From Gemmatimonadota bacterium (GTDB taxonomy: Bacteria; Gemmatimonadota; Gemmatimonadetes; Gemmatimonadales; Gemmatimonadaceae): 64,000 nt of DNA. Of this stretch, positions 1 to 8,298 are shown piece after piece. The stretch spans positions 310,001-374,000 of the forward strand of contig JAIUOB010000005.1 of the NCBI GenBank assembly GCA_020161135.1. The letters are read 5' to 3'. The translations under genes and the position numbers were made by a program. Within the stretch, counting starts at the first letter, position 1, and each line of letters starts with the position of its first letter. The notes beneath the pieces were generated by a model, which ran no database searches, was not told where the DNA came from, and was given only the letters and a program-made list of their open reading frames with translations.

Positions 1-2
1 TC

Positions 3-710
3 GGCACCATGCTCGACGCGCGCCTCGCGCGCCCCGAGTGCGACGACATTGCCGGGTCGGTGCTCGACGCACGCGATCCGGAGACCGGCGAGCCGTTCAG
101 TCGCGAGGAGCTGATCGACCAACTGGGGGTGTTCTTCCTGGCCGGTCACGAGACCACGGCCAGCTCGCTCACCTGGGCCGTGTTCATCCTGTCACAGCGC
201 CCCGACGTGGTCGCGCGCCTGCGCGCCGAGGTGGACGCGGCCGTGGGGTCGGGCCCGGTGACGCTCGACGCGGTCAAGCGGCTCAGCTACGTGCGCATGT
301 TCTTCAAGGAGGTGTTGCGGCTCTATCCGCCCATCACCTTCCTGCCGCGCGTGGCCATGACCGACACCACCATCGCGGGGCGCGCCGTTCCACGTGGCAC
401 GATGCTCATGATCTCGCCATGGTGCATCCACCGGCACGAGCGGCTGTGGCGTGATCCGGCACGGTTCGACCCCGAGCGCTTCGCGCCGGGCGGTGAAGCC
501 GAGCAGGTACGGGGCGCCTACCTCCCCTTCGGCACGGGACCGCGCATCTGCGTCGGCGCGGGATTCGCGGCCATCGAGACCGCGCTCATTCTCGCCCGCC
601 TCGTACGGCGGTACGACTTCACGACACTCGCGCCGGAGCGCGTGCGCCCGTACGCCCGGCTCACCACGCGCCCCGCCGAGGAGATCATGATGACAGTGCG
701 GAGCGCCTGA
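3..710 (+). CDS. Cytochrome P450, C-terminal part (cut by window edge)
   Basis: This is the C-terminal half of a heme-thiolate monooxygenase; the frame is open to the left edge, so the true start lies outside. Counting from the first in-frame Met at 9, the oxygen-binding I-helix motif AGHETT is at residues 45-50, the ExxR salt-bridge motif (EVLR) at 101-104, and the heme loop FGTGPRICVG ends with the axial Cys181. About 235 residues are visible against roughly 400-460 for a whole bacterial P450. No redox partner is visible here. It converges on clpP with a hairpin between them. The substrate cannot be read from sequence; the carotenoid operon 2 kb away makes carotenoid hydroxylation one possibility, as an inference only. 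Confidence 0.93.
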   Translation, partial: GTMLDARLARPECDDIAGSVLDARDPETGEPFSREELIDQLGVFFLAGHETTASSLTWAVFILSQRPDVVARLRAEVDAAVGSGPVTLDAVKRLSYVRMFFKEVLRLYPPITFLPRVAMTDTTIAGRAVPRGTMLMISPWCIHRHERLWRDPARFDPERFAPGGEAEQVRGAYLPFGTGPRICVGAGFAAIETALILARLVRRYDFTTLAPERVRPYARLTTRPAEEIMMTVRSA

Positions 711-760
711 AACGCACAGCGCCCCCCACGTCCTTCACCCTGTTCTCTTCTGCCTTCCTC

Positions 761-782
761 CTGATCCTGTGTGAAGGATCAG
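761..782. terminator. Hairpin between convergent P450 and clpP
   Basis: CTGATCCT (761-768) and AGGATCAG (775-782) are perfect complements around a 6-nt loop. The pairing continues imperfectly outward from about 751 to 793. No T-run follows on either strand, so it is a probable bidirectional terminator by position rather than a canonical intrinsic one. Confidence 0.55.
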
Positions 783-847
783 GGAGCAGGCGGAAGGAGA
801 GAGGGAGAAGCGTGCAGGGGGCGCCGACGTGCAGCGGTGCGCCGGAC

Positions 848-1459
848 TTACCGCGCGCCGACCAGCTCGGCCTGATGCTGGATGACGTTGTCGACGAGAC
901 CGTAGACCTTCGCGTCTTCCGCGCTCATGAAGCGATCGCGGTCGGTGTCGCGCTCGATCTGCTCGATGGGACGGCCCGTGTGCTTCGACATGAGCTCGTT
1001 CATCTTGCTGCGGAGGTAGAGAATCTCCTTCGCCTGGATCTCGATGTCCGAGGCCGAGCCACCGCCACCGTTCTGCGAGGGCTGGTGGATCATGATGCGC
1101 GAGTGCGGCAGCGCGCTGCGATGGCCGGCAGCGCCGGCGCACAGCAGGAACGCGCCCATCGAGGCGGCCATGCCCATGCACGTGGTGTGCACCGGCGCCT
1201 TGATGAACTGCATCGTGTCGTACATCGCGAGGCCAGCCGACACCGAGCCGCCCGGGCTGTTGATGTACAGGTGGATCGGCTTCTCGGGGTTGTCGGCCTC
1301 GAGGAACAGCATCTGGGCAATGATGATGTTCGCGACGTCGTCGGTGACCGGCGAGCCGAGGAACACGATGCGGTCCATGAGCAACCGCGAGAAGATGTCG
1401 TACGTGCGCTCGCCACGGCTCGAGCGCTCGATGATGTACGGCATGTAGATCGACGCCAT
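848..1459 (-). CDS. clpP: ATP-dependent Clp protease proteolytic subunit
   Basis: Serine peptidase of the Clp family; 14 subunits form the barrel that degrades proteins fed by a Clp ATPase in the cytoplasm. The 203-residue protein has the catalytic triad Ser100 (AASMGAF), His125 (MIHQP) and Asp175 (DTDRDRF). I chose the ATG at 1459 ([10 protein letters not shown]) because it is preceded by GGAG at a 6-nt spacing and the family alignment begins there; an in-frame extension to 1552 would overlap tig and is not conserved. It lies 28 nt downstream of tig, the usual tig-clpP pairing. The clpX gene that commonly follows is absent: a converging P450 gene is next. Confidence 0.97.
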   Translation of the reverse strand: MASIYMPYIIERSSRGERTYDIFSRLLMDRIVFLGSPVTDDVANIIIAQMLFLEADNPEKPIHLYINSPGGSVSAGLAMYDTMQFIKAPVHTTCMGMAASMGAFLLCAGAAGHRSALPHSRIMIHQPSQNGGGGSASDIEIQAKEILYLRSKMNELMSKHTGRPIEQIERDTDRDRFMSAEDAKVYGLVDNVIQHQAELVGAR

Positions 1460-1487
1460 GCTCTGCTCCGGTACGGGAGGGGCGGCC

Positions 1488-2732
1488 TCAGGCCGCCGTG
1501 ACGGGATTCTTCTCGAGGAGCCACGCGAACACGCGATCCTCGGTGAGCTCACGCTCGATTTCCTGCAGACGACCGCTCTTCTGGAGCTGCGCGTACACCT
1601 GGCCCGGGTCGACGTTCCGGGCCGTCGCCATCGCTTCGATGCGCTCGTCCACCGCCGCCGAACTGGCCGTCAGCGACTCGCGCTCGGCCAGCGTGTCGAT
1701 GATGAGGTCGCGCCGCACCTGCCGCTCCGCCATCGGGCGGAACTCGGTGGCGAACGTCTCCTTCTGCGTGTCGGGCACGCCGTACATCTGCATGTAGCCC
1801 TCGATGAGCTGGCGCACCCACACCTGCGGCACATCGAACGGGTTGGCGGTGATGATCTGGTCGATGAGCTGCGCACGCACCTCGGCGTCGGCCTCGCGCT
1901 GGGCATGCGTGCCCATGTCGACGCGCACGGCTTCACGCAGCGCGGCCAGGTCGTCGAAGTCACCCACGCCACGCGCGAACGCATCGTCGAGGGCCGGCAA
2001 CGACTTGCGCCGCACGTCCTTGAGCATGACGCGTACCAGCTTGGTCGCGCCACGCTGCGACTCGTCGGGGAAGTCATCGGGCCAGCGCACCGACCGCTCC
2101 GTCGTGCCGCCGGGAGCCGTCTCCATGACCAGCTCCTCGATGCCGGCAATGGCCTGACCGCCACCCAGCACGATGCGGTACTCCTTGCCCTCGGGCAGCG
2201 TGCCGTCGGCGTCGGCCGTGGCCAGTTCGACGGTGACCATGTCACCGGGGGCCGGCTTGTCGTCCACCGGCTGCCACTCGGCCTTCTGCTCGCGAAGGCG
2301 CTCGATCTGCTCGTCGATGGACTCGTCGTTCACCGGTGCTTCGCGGCGCGTGACCGTGAAGCCGTCGAGCTTCTCGAGGGTCAGCTCGGGGCGCACTTCG
2401 CAGTGCAGCTCGAACTCCAGCGGCTCGCCGGGCGTGGCCTTGAGGTCGTGCACGTGGGGCTGCGCGGCGAGCTTCAGCCCCTGCCGCTCGATCGCCTCGC
2501 GAAACGCCTCGTTGATGGCCAGTTCGATGGCCTCCTGCCGCACGGCTTCGGCAAAGCGCTTGCGCACCATGCTCGGCGGGGCCTTGCCCGGGCGGAAGCC
2601 GGGGATGCGCACCTGCGTCGCGTACTTCCGCGCCGCGGCGTCCTCGAACGATGCCACCGTATCGGCGGGCACCGTGATCTGCAGGCGTCGCGAGACGCCG
2701 GCGGTTTCGGTCGGGGTGATCGTGATGTCCAT
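1488..2732 (-). CDS. tig: Trigger factor, ribosome-associated chaperone and prolyl isomerase
   Basis: Binds the ribosome exit tunnel and folds nascent chains. The 414-residue protein has the three usual parts: an N-terminal ribosome-binding domain with the GFRPGKAP signature at about 45-52, a central FKBP-type peptidyl-prolyl isomerase domain (about 155-240), and a C-terminal helical chaperone domain. The length matches the family (about 430). The start at 2732 gives [12 protein letters not shown]; no clear Shine-Dalgarno sequence precedes it, and a large GC-rich hairpin ends only 13 nt upstream. clpP follows on the same strand. Confidence 0.97.
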   Translation of the reverse strand: MDITITPTETAGVSRRLQITVPADTVASFEDAAARKYATQVRIPGFRPGKAPPSMVRKRFAEAVRQEAIELAINEAFREAIERQGLKLAAQPHVHDLKATPGEPLEFELHCEVRPELTLEKLDGFTVTRREAPVNDESIDEQIERLREQKAEWQPVDDKPAPGDMVTVELATADADGTLPEGKEYRIVLGGGQAIAGIEELVMETAPGGTTERSVRWPDDFPDESQRGATKLVRVMLKDVRRKSLPALDDAFARGVGDFDDLAALREAVRVDMGTHAQREADAEVRAQLIDQIITANPFDVPQVWVRQLIEGYMQMYGVPDTQKETFATEFRPMAERQVRRDLIIDTLAERESLTASSAAVDERIEAMATARNVDPGQVYAQLQKSGRLQEIERELTEDRVFAWLLEKNPVTAA

Positions 2733-2745
2733 GGCCGCAATCTAG

Positions 2746-2785
2746 CGGGGCCCGGGGGCGGCAACTACCGCCGTCCCGGGCCCCG
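2746..2785 (-). terminator. Very strong GC hairpin after crtI, in front of tig
   Basis: The 11-nt arms CGGGGCCCGGG (2746-2756) and CCCGGGCCCCG (2775-2785) are perfect reverse complements, and the loop contains a further GGCGG/CCGCC pairing. It begins 26 nt after the crtI stop, so it most likely ends the carotenoid operon. No U-run follows. It also lies within the only 79 bp available as a leader for tig. Confidence 0.65.
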
Positions 2786-2811
2786 ACACGTTCCCTGTAC
2801 CCGCCGACCGG

Positions 2812-4326
2812 TCAGCCCGGCTGCAGGGTGGGCTCGGGTGTCACAGGCGAGGCCCGCGCCGGCGCGCCGCCAATGAGTTCCGCGACGATCTTGCCGCTCG
2901 CAATGACGCCCGGAAGCCCGGCCCCCGGGTGCGTACCGGCACCGCAGAAGTAGAGGTTGGGGATGTCCTGGCTGCGATTGTGCGGCCGCATGTAGGCTGA
3001 CTGCGTGAGCACCGGCTCGGGACCGAACGCGCTCCCCATGTAGCTGTTGAGCGTCCGTTCGAAGTAGCGCGGATCGATGCGACGCTCCGTCACGATGTGC
3101 TGTGACAGTCCGGGCAGGTACCGCTCCTCGAGGTATCCCATGATTCGATCACGGTAGCGCTGACCGACGGCCTCCCAGTCGACCTTCGCGCCGAGATGCG
3201 GCACCGGTGACAGCACGTACCAGCAGTCGTGGCCGGGCGGCGCCAGCGTGGGATCGGTGGCGGTGGGCCGATGCAGGTAGAGCGAGAAGTCGTCCGCGAG
3301 GATCTTCCGCTCGAAGATGTCCTCGAGCAGCGCCTTGTAGCGCGGGCCCATGAGGATCTCATGGTGCGCGATGTCCGGGTACTGCCGGTTGGTGCCGAAG
3401 TACACGACGAAGAGCGACATCGACAGGCGCATGCGCTCGAGGCGTCGGTCGCTCATGCGCGGCCGTACGGCGGGCGGCAGCAGCGTCCGATGCGCCTGCA
3501 CCACGTCGCCGTTGCACACCACCACATCGGCGCGGAGCACCTCGCCATCGCGGAGGCGCACGCCGGAGGCGCGACGGTTGGCCCCCACAAGGATCTCCTC
3601 CGCTTCGCAATTGAAGCGGATCGTGCCGCCGAGGTCCTCGAAGGCGCGCACCAGCCCACGCACCAGCGCGCCCGTACCACCCATCGCGAACAGCACGCCC
3701 CACTGCTGCTCGAGCTTGTGGATGAGGGCGTACATGCTGGAGGCGCGATACGGGTTGCCGCCCACCAGCAGCGGGTGGAAGGAGAACACCTGCCGGAGCC
3801 GCTCGTCGCGGATGTACTTCTCGGCGAGCGCCGCGACCGACTTGTCGGCGCGGGTGCGGATGAGGTCGGGCACCGCGCGGAGCATCGAACCGGCCGTGAG
3901 GAACGGCTTGTCGATGAGCGGCATGCCGACGTTGAAGATCTCCCACGACTTTTCGCGGAAGCGGTGGTAGCCGGCCACGTCGCCCGGCGAGAACGCGGCC
4001 ACCTGACGCACCAGGTTCTCGCGGTCACCATTGTAGTGGAAGACCGAGCCGTCCTCGAACCGGATGTTGTAGAACGGATCGAGCAGCACGAGCTGCACGT
4101 AGTCGGCGGTCTTGCGGCCCGTGAGGGCGAAGAGCTCGTCGAGCACCCACGGGGCGGTGACGATCGTCGGACCGGCATCGAACGTGAATCCGTCCTGCTC
4201 GAAGACGTAGGCGCGTCCTCCCGCCTTGTCGAGCTTCTCCACAACCGTGACGTCGTGTCCCTGAGCCTGCAGGCGAATGGCGGCGGCAAGCCCACCGAAT
4301 CCACTGCCGATGACGACGATGCGCAT
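2812..4326 (-). CDS. crtI: Phytoene desaturase, CrtI type
   Basis: FAD-dependent desaturase that converts colourless phytoene stepwise to lycopene or a more desaturated acyclic carotene at the membrane. The 504-residue protein starts with the Rossmann FAD motif VIGSGFGGLAAA (about 5-16), followed by the ADP-ribose region EKLDKAGGRAYVFE, and ends with the family signature YFCGAGTHPGAGLPG near residues 460-475. The ATG at 4326 was chosen because the dinucleotide fold begins immediately after it; upstream in-frame sequence is low-complexity and overlaps the neighbour. It is the last gene of crtB-cruF-orf-crtI. The number of desaturation steps cannot be told from sequence. Confidence 0.95.
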   Translation of the reverse strand: MRIVVIGSGFGGLAAAIRLQAQGHDVTVVEKLDKAGGRAYVFEQDGFTFDAGPTIVTAPWVLDELFALTGRKTADYVQLVLLDPFYNIRFEDGSVFHYNGDRENLVRQVAAFSPGDVAGYHRFREKSWEIFNVGMPLIDKPFLTAGSMLRAVPDLIRTRADKSVAALAEKYIRDERLRQVFSFHPLLVGGNPYRASSMYALIHKLEQQWGVLFAMGGTGALVRGLVRAFEDLGGTIRFNCEAEEILVGANRRASGVRLRDGEVLRADVVVCNGDVVQAHRTLLPPAVRPRMSDRRLERMRLSMSLFVVYFGTNRQYPDIAHHEILMGPRYKALLEDIFERKILADDFSLYLHRPTATDPTLAPPGHDCWYVLSPVPHLGAKVDWEAVGQRYRDRIMGYLEERYLPGLSQHIVTERRIDPRYFERTLNSYMGSAFGPEPVLTQSAYMRPHNRSQDIPNLYFCGAGTHPGAGLPGVIASGKIVAELIGGAPARASPVTPEPTLQPG

Positions 4327-4373
4327 GTACGGACCGATAGCGGTGAAGCCGGTGCTGCGCGGGCGCGTCGCGC

Positions 4374-4676
4374 TCAGCGGCGCAGCAGCACGGCGATATG
4401 CCAGAGGTGCATGACCAGGGCGGAGAGCATCGCCAGCGCGAAGGCCTCCGGCGACGGCACGTCCCGTCGATGGAAGATCATGGCTGCGACGAGCGAACCG
4501 CCAGCTCCCAGGAACGAAATGATGCGTGCGGTGGACGCGCCCTGCGATGCTGCGCCGCCGCGCGCGACGCCCCGGGACCGCTGCCACCACACCAGGGCCG
4601 CCGCCTCACAGGCGATGAGCACCAGGATGCCGATGGGCAGCAGGTCGGAATCGAAGACGCGCACGAGGTCATCCAT
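4374..4676 (-). CDS. Small membrane protein in the carotenoid operon, unknown function
   Basis: A 100-residue protein with three predicted membrane helices (about 12-31, 52-71 and 76-97), the first beginning LLPIGILVLIACEAAALVWW. I do not recognise a family. It sits between cruF and crtI on the same strand, 15 nt after cruF and 47 nt before crtI, so it is almost certainly co-transcribed with them. The ATG at 4676 is preceded by GGAG at about 5 nt; a GTG at 4691 would add five residues but lacks a ribosome-binding site. A role in carotenoid synthesis or membrane placement is inferred only from position. Confidence 0.75.
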   Translation of the reverse strand: MDDLVRVFDSDLLPIGILVLIACEAAALVWWQRSRGVARGGAASQGASTARIISFLGAGGSLVAAMIFHRRDVPSPEAFALAMLSALVMHLWHIAVLLRR

Positions 4677-4691
4677 GGCGTCTCCGAGCAC

Positions 4692-5597
4692 TCAATGCGC
4701 GTGGAGCTGCTGTGGTGCCCGCGCCTGCGCGCCGTCGCGCCGCAGGGCAGCGGCGAGGGGAATCGCCATGGCGAGGGTGCCCAGCACGCCGGCCAGCACC
4801 ATGTCCTGCGCGAAGCAGATGGCGATGGGGAGCACGCCGTTCACGGCGTAGAGCGCCAGCGGGAAGCGGTGCGGCGAGACGGCTCGCGCCCAGTCGGAGG
4901 GCGGGATGATGGCCAGCATGACCCGTGCGACCAGAATGCCGGTGAGCAGCCACCCGAGCCAATTGGACAACGGCATGCCGAAGAAGAACGGTGTCCCGAT
5001 GAACTGGATGAAGGGGGAGCGCTGCGACAGGTCGCCCACCTGCCAGTACCAGTGATTCGTCTTCACCATCGCCGGGTCCATCGACACGTCCCAGGCGGTG
5101 AGCACGAGCCCGCCCACGAACGCCCACCACCAGCGCGAGGTATTGTCGTCCTTGGCGGGCAGGAAGCGACCGCAAATGGCCAGCGACGCCACCAGCATGT
5201 AGAACCACGACGTCGGGATGTTGAACGGCACCCGGCCGAGGATCTTGTACCCGAGCTGGCTGGTGTACTCGTAGGCGCCGAACGGATAGTCGGTGGTCGT
5301 GCCCAGATACTCGGACGTGAACGCGAGCGTGAGGGCGAGCACGAACACCGTGAGGGCGCGGCGTGCCCCGATCACATGCCACAGGAAGGCGATGCCGGCG
5401 ATGGCACCCAGCGTGACCGTGGTGGCACCGCCGTAGGTGTAGCCGAGCACCATGACCCGCTGGTTGGATGGCGTCTGCAGCCAGTCCGGGTACGGCGGGG
5501 CCAGAAAGGTGGCGAAGGCAAACGCCGAGAAGCACGTGAAGAACGCGTGCGCGGCGAAGGAGCTCTTCGCCAGGCGGAGGAGCGGAGCGTCCTGCAT
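4692..5597 (-). CDS. cruF: CruF-like carotenoid 1,2-hydratase
   Basis: Integral membrane protein of the CruF/bisanhydrobacterioruberin hydratase family (formerly DUF422), which adds water to the terminal double bond of acyclic carotenes to give a tertiary hydroxyl group. It has 301 residues, with hydrophobic helices throughout and family-like acidic loops (SEYLGTTTDYPFGAYEY, DVSMDPAMVKTNHWYW). Its ATG shares one base with the crtB stop (TGATG), indicating coupled translation. Between a phytoene synthase and a desaturase it points to a 1-hydroxylated linear end product; Gemmatimonas aurantiaca is known for such a pigment. A glycosyltransferase for the final sugar is not seen in this cluster. 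Confidence 0.88.
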   Translation of the reverse strand: MQDAPLLRLAKSSFAAHAFFTCFSAFAFATFLAPPYPDWLQTPSNQRVMVLGYTYGGATTVTLGAIAGIAFLWHVIGARRALTVFVLALTLAFTSEYLGTTTDYPFGAYEYTSQLGYKILGRVPFNIPTSWFYMLVASLAICGRFLPAKDDNTSRWWWAFVGGLVLTAWDVSMDPAMVKTNHWYWQVGDLSQRSPFIQFIGTPFFFGMPLSNWLGWLLTGILVARVMLAIIPPSDWARAVSPHRFPLALYAVNGVLPIAICFAQDMVLAGVLGTLAMAIPLAAALRRDGAQARAPQQLHAH

Positions 5598-6520
5598 CAG
5601 GCGAAACGGACCTGGGCGGCGCGATCGGGGGCCGGGGCGCGATACCGCCACGCGTTCCACAGGATGCCGACACGCGCCAACCGGCCGATGCGCGCGCGCG
5701 AGGTGATGGTGTCGTAGCGCTGGGCTTCGATGGCACCGAGAATGCCGGCGTAGCCGTTGGCGCAGGCTGCGGCGCACCGCTGGGCATCGGGAGCGAGCAG
5801 GGCAATGCCGGGCATGGCGGCGGTGTAGAGGCCGCGCGCGCGCTGCACCTGAAAGGCCATGTGCTCGCGCCAGGCATCGGTGTCGACGAGCGCCTTTCCG
5901 CGCGTGAGGACCGCCTCGGGGGTGAGTCCGAAGCGGGCGAGGTCTTCTGCGGGGAGGTAGCAGCGGCCGCGCTGGGCGTCCTCGCCGACATCGCGCAGGA
6001 TGTTGGTGAGCTGCATGGCGGTGCCGAGGGTGCGGGCGTAGCGGATGGCCTGCTGGCGGACTGCGGAGCCGGCCGGCACGCCAAAGACGTAGGTACACAT
6101 CTCGCCCACACTGCTGGCCACGCCCTCACAGTAGGCTTCGAGTTCGATCCAGCTTTCGTAGCGATGCGCCTCGAGATCACGACCGACGCCGTCGAGGAGC
6201 TCGAAGAGCGGGGCGGGGGCAACGTCGAAGGTGCGGGTCACCCAGGCCAGCTCGCGGAAGATCGGACCGCTGGGCTGCCCCGCGAGGGCCGCGTCGAGCT
6301 GCGCGCGGTACTCGGCGAGCTGGGCGCGGAGCGCGGGGAGGTGGTCGTGATCCGCCTGATCGACGAGGTCATCGGCGACGCGGCAGAATGCGTACAAGGC
6401 ATAGGCCGCCCGTCGCTTGTTGGCCGGCAGCAGGCGGCTGGCCAGCGAAAAGGTCCGCGCGTGCGCGAGGGTGATGCGCGCGCACTCGACCGCGTCGGGG
6501 GGCAGGGCCGTCGTGCTCAT
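5597..6520 (-). CDS. crtB: Phytoene synthase
   Basis: Condenses two geranylgeranyl diphosphates to phytoene, the first committed step of carotenoid synthesis. The 307-residue protein has the two aspartate-rich magnesium-diphosphate motifs: DDLVD at 50-54, and RDVGED within a NILRDVGEDAQRGR segment near 195-208, as in squalene/phytoene synthases. I place the start at the ATG at 6520 (MSTTALPP), where similarity should begin; an in-frame GTG at 6610 would add a 30-residue Pro/Ala/Arg-rich stretch without family character, though GAGG stands next to it. First gene of the carotenoid operon, divergent from nuoA. Confidence 0.93.
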   Translation of the reverse strand: MSTTALPPDAVECARITLAHARTFSLASRLLPANKRRAAYALYAFCRVADDLVDQADHDHLPALRAQLAEYRAQLDAALAGQPSGPIFRELAWVTRTFDVAPAPLFELLDGVGRDLEAHRYESWIELEAYCEGVASSVGEMCTYVFGVPAGSAVRQQAIRYARTLGTAMQLTNILRDVGEDAQRGRCYLPAEDLARFGLTPEAVLTRGKALVDTDAWREHMAFQVQRARGLYTAAMPGIALLAPDAQRCAAACANGYAGILGAIEAQRYDTITSRARIGRLARVGILWNAWRYRAPAPDRAAQVRFA

Positions 6521-6866
6521 GTCACCCGGAAGGCGGGGGGCCGCAGCGGCATCAGGGCGAGGGCGGGCGGTATCGGTCGGCAGAGGACGAAGGACGGTGG
6601 CATCCAACACCTCGGGTCAACGCAGACCATGGAAACTGGTTCCCGTGCAAAGGTGCGGCGTGGGGTGAGGGCTGTCAACATCTCTTTACAGTGAGGATCG
6701 TCAACGTGTGGGTACACTCCGTTTCCCTGCTTGACTCGCCCTGTGCCCTTGGGCACGTTGACGGCGCCCGACCGAGCCCTGCTGAACGGGACGAGCACCC
6801 GGTCGGTTCCCGGGGCGATTTTCCGCCGCGCGGTTGGTCCTGCGGCCGCCCCTCCCTCCCAGCGCG
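6521..6866. promoter_or_regulatory. Divergent promoter region between crtB and nuoA
   Basis: This 346-bp gap is the longest non-coding stretch in the window and must carry the start signals for the carotenoid operon (-) and the 15-kb nuo operon (+). It holds a paired direct repeat (6665-6705), the richest AT segment nearby (TCTCTTTACA, 6681-6690), TTGACT at 6730-6735 and TACACT at 6713-6718. I could not assemble a convincing -35/-10 pair at standard spacing for either direction. Confidence 0.5.
6665..6705. repeat. Direct repeat GTGAGG-N3-GTCAAC, two copies 26 bp apart
   Basis: GTGAGGgctGTCAAC (6665-6679) and GTGAGGatcGTCAAC (6691-6705) match at 12 of 12 fixed positions and are spaced 26 bp start to start, about two and a half helical turns. 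A further GTCAAC lies at 6616-6621. The location between two divergent operons makes a paired operator likely; the regulator is not identifiable. Confidence 0.55.
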
Positions 6867-7232
6867 ATGACACCCTACCTCACGTTCCTGCTGTACCTGA
6901 CGGCGATCATCGGGTTCGTCGCGCTCGCGCTGGGTCTCAACGCGCTGCTCGGTCCGAAGCCCGTGCCCACGAGCACCAAGCTCGAGCCCTTCGAGTGCGG
7001 CGCCACCGTCGTCGATCGCCTGAATGTGAAGGCGATCCCGATCAAGTTCTACGCCGTGGCCATCGTGTTCCTGCTGTTCGACCTGGAAACGATGTTCCTC
7101 TTCATCTGGACCCTGGGGGCCCGCCCCCTGTCCGGATTCATGATGTTCACCTTCTTCTTCTTCACCGCGCTGCTGGTGTTGTGCCTGATGTATGTGTATC
7201 GGGCACGCATCCTGGAAGCGGTGACGGAGTAG
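6867..7232 (+). CDS. nuoA: NADH-quinone oxidoreductase subunit A
   Basis: Membrane subunit of respiratory complex I (NADH to quinone, pumping protons). It has 121 residues and three membrane helices, with the conserved loop segment FECGATVVD around 44-52 and the helix-2 motif FLLFDLETMF near 71-80, matching NuoA/ND3. The ATG at 6867 (MTPYLTFLLYL) places the first helix at the N-terminus; no Shine-Dalgarno sequence is visible. First gene of the nuo operon, 14 nt before nuoB. Confidence 0.96.
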   Translation: MTPYLTFLLYLTAIIGFVALALGLNALLGPKPVPTSTKLEPFECGATVVDRLNVKAIPIKFYAVAIVFLLFDLETMFLFIWTLGARPLSGFMMFTFFFFTALLVLCLMYVYRARILEAVTE

Positions 7233-7246
7233 ACAGGGAGCCCGCG

Positions 7247-7789
7247 ATGTACGGCAAACGTCTTCCCATCGTCGACGCCGGGGCGGGCAGCCCGGCGACG
7301 GCGACGGCCGGCAAACCGGCCACGTTCGAGTACCTCACGACGCGCAAGGACGAGCTGGTCGGATGGGCGCGCAAGTTCTCGCTCTTCCCGTATCCGTTCG
7401 TGACCGCCTGCTGTGCCATGGAGTTCATGGCGGTCAGCGCGTCGGCCTACGACACCGACCGGTTCGGTGCCGCGCTGCCGCGCTTCTCGCCGCGGCAGGC
7501 CGACCTGCTCATGGTCGTCGGCACCGTCACGCAGAAGCAGGCGCCGATCCTGCTCAAGGTGTACGAGCAGATGTGCGAGCCCAAGTGGGTGATGGCGTTC
7601 GGCGTCTGCGCGAGCACCGGCGGCTTCTACCAGAACTACGCGTCGCTCCCCGGCATCGACCGCATCATTCCGGTGGACATCTATGTCCCCGGGTGCCCGC
7701 CCCGCCCCGAAATGGTCATCGACGGGATCATGCGCCTGCAGGAGAAGATCGCTGCCGGCCGCCATCCGATCGTGAATGACCGATTCTGA
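7247..7789 (+). CDS. nuoB: NADH-quinone oxidoreductase subunit B
   Basis: Peripheral-arm subunit that carries cluster N2, the last iron-sulfur cluster before quinone. The 180-residue protein shows the tandem cysteines ACCAMEFM (about 55-58), the third ligand in GVCASTGG and the fourth in VPGCPPRP. AGGGAG sits 6 nt before the ATG at 7247, one of the few clear ribosome-binding sites in the window. The N-terminal 25 residues are a variable Ala/Gly-rich tail. Overlaps nuoC by 14 nt. Confidence 0.97.
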   Translation: MYGKRLPIVDAGAGSPATATAGKPATFEYLTTRKDELVGWARKFSLFPYPFVTACCAMEFMAVSASAYDTDRFGAALPRFSPRQADLLMVVGTVTQKQAPILLKVYEQMCEPKWVMAFGVCASTGGFYQNYASLPGIDRIIPVDIYVPGCPPRPEMVIDGIMRLQEKIAAGRHPIVNDRF

Positions 7790-8291
7790 CGCCATGGCAG
7801 CGGCCTTTGCCCCGGTGCAGGCAGCGTTCGGCCCCGACGCCGCAGTGCGCGACCTGGGGGTGCAGCACGGGGTGCTCGTGCTGGACATCGACGCCGATGC
7901 CATCGACGCGGTCGCGCGCCGGCTGCGTGACGCGCATGGCTACGACCTCTTCCTGGACGTGACCGCCGTCGACTGGCCGGGCACCCCGCTGCGCTTCGAA
8001 GTCGTGTGGCACCTGTACTCCACCACGACGTTCACGCGCGTGCGCCTCAAGGCGCGCGTCCCCGAGGACACGCCGGTGGTGCCGACGCTGTCCACCCTGT
8101 TCGGCGCGGCCGCCTATCAGGAGCGCGAATGCCACGACATGTACGGCATCGTGTTCCGCGGCAACGACGATCTCCGCCCCATCCTGCTCTACGAGGGATT
8201 CGTCGGGCACCCGCTGCGCAAGGACTACCCGAAGCAGCAGGAGCAGCCGCTCGTTCCCTATCGCCCGCCCCAGAGTGCCCTCGTCCGCTGA
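7776..8291 (+). CDS. nuoC: NADH-quinone oxidoreductase subunit C
   Basis: The 30-kDa-type subunit of the peripheral arm, which packs against NuoD near the quinone site. The 171-residue protein ends with the diagnostic segment ERECHDMYGIVFRGNDDLR and GHPLRKDYP. It is a stand-alone NuoC, not the NuoCD fusion of enterobacteria. Its ATG lies inside the nuoB 3' end, and nuoD begins 7 nt after its stop. Confidence 0.96.
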   Translation: MTDSDAMAAAFAPVQAAFGPDAAVRDLGVQHGVLVLDIDADAIDAVARRLRDAHGYDLFLDVTAVDWPGTPLRFEVVWHLYSTTTFTRVRLKARVPEDTPVVPTLSTLFGAAAYQERECHDMYGIVFRGNDDLRPILLYEGFVGHPLRKDYPKQQEQPLVPYRPPQSALVR

Positions 8292-8298
8292 CCCGACG

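Noticed and set aside
4327-4590. N-terminal extension of CrtI by 88 residues
   Set aside because: The FAD fold starts immediately after the ATG at 4326, and the extension overlaps the small membrane protein gene.
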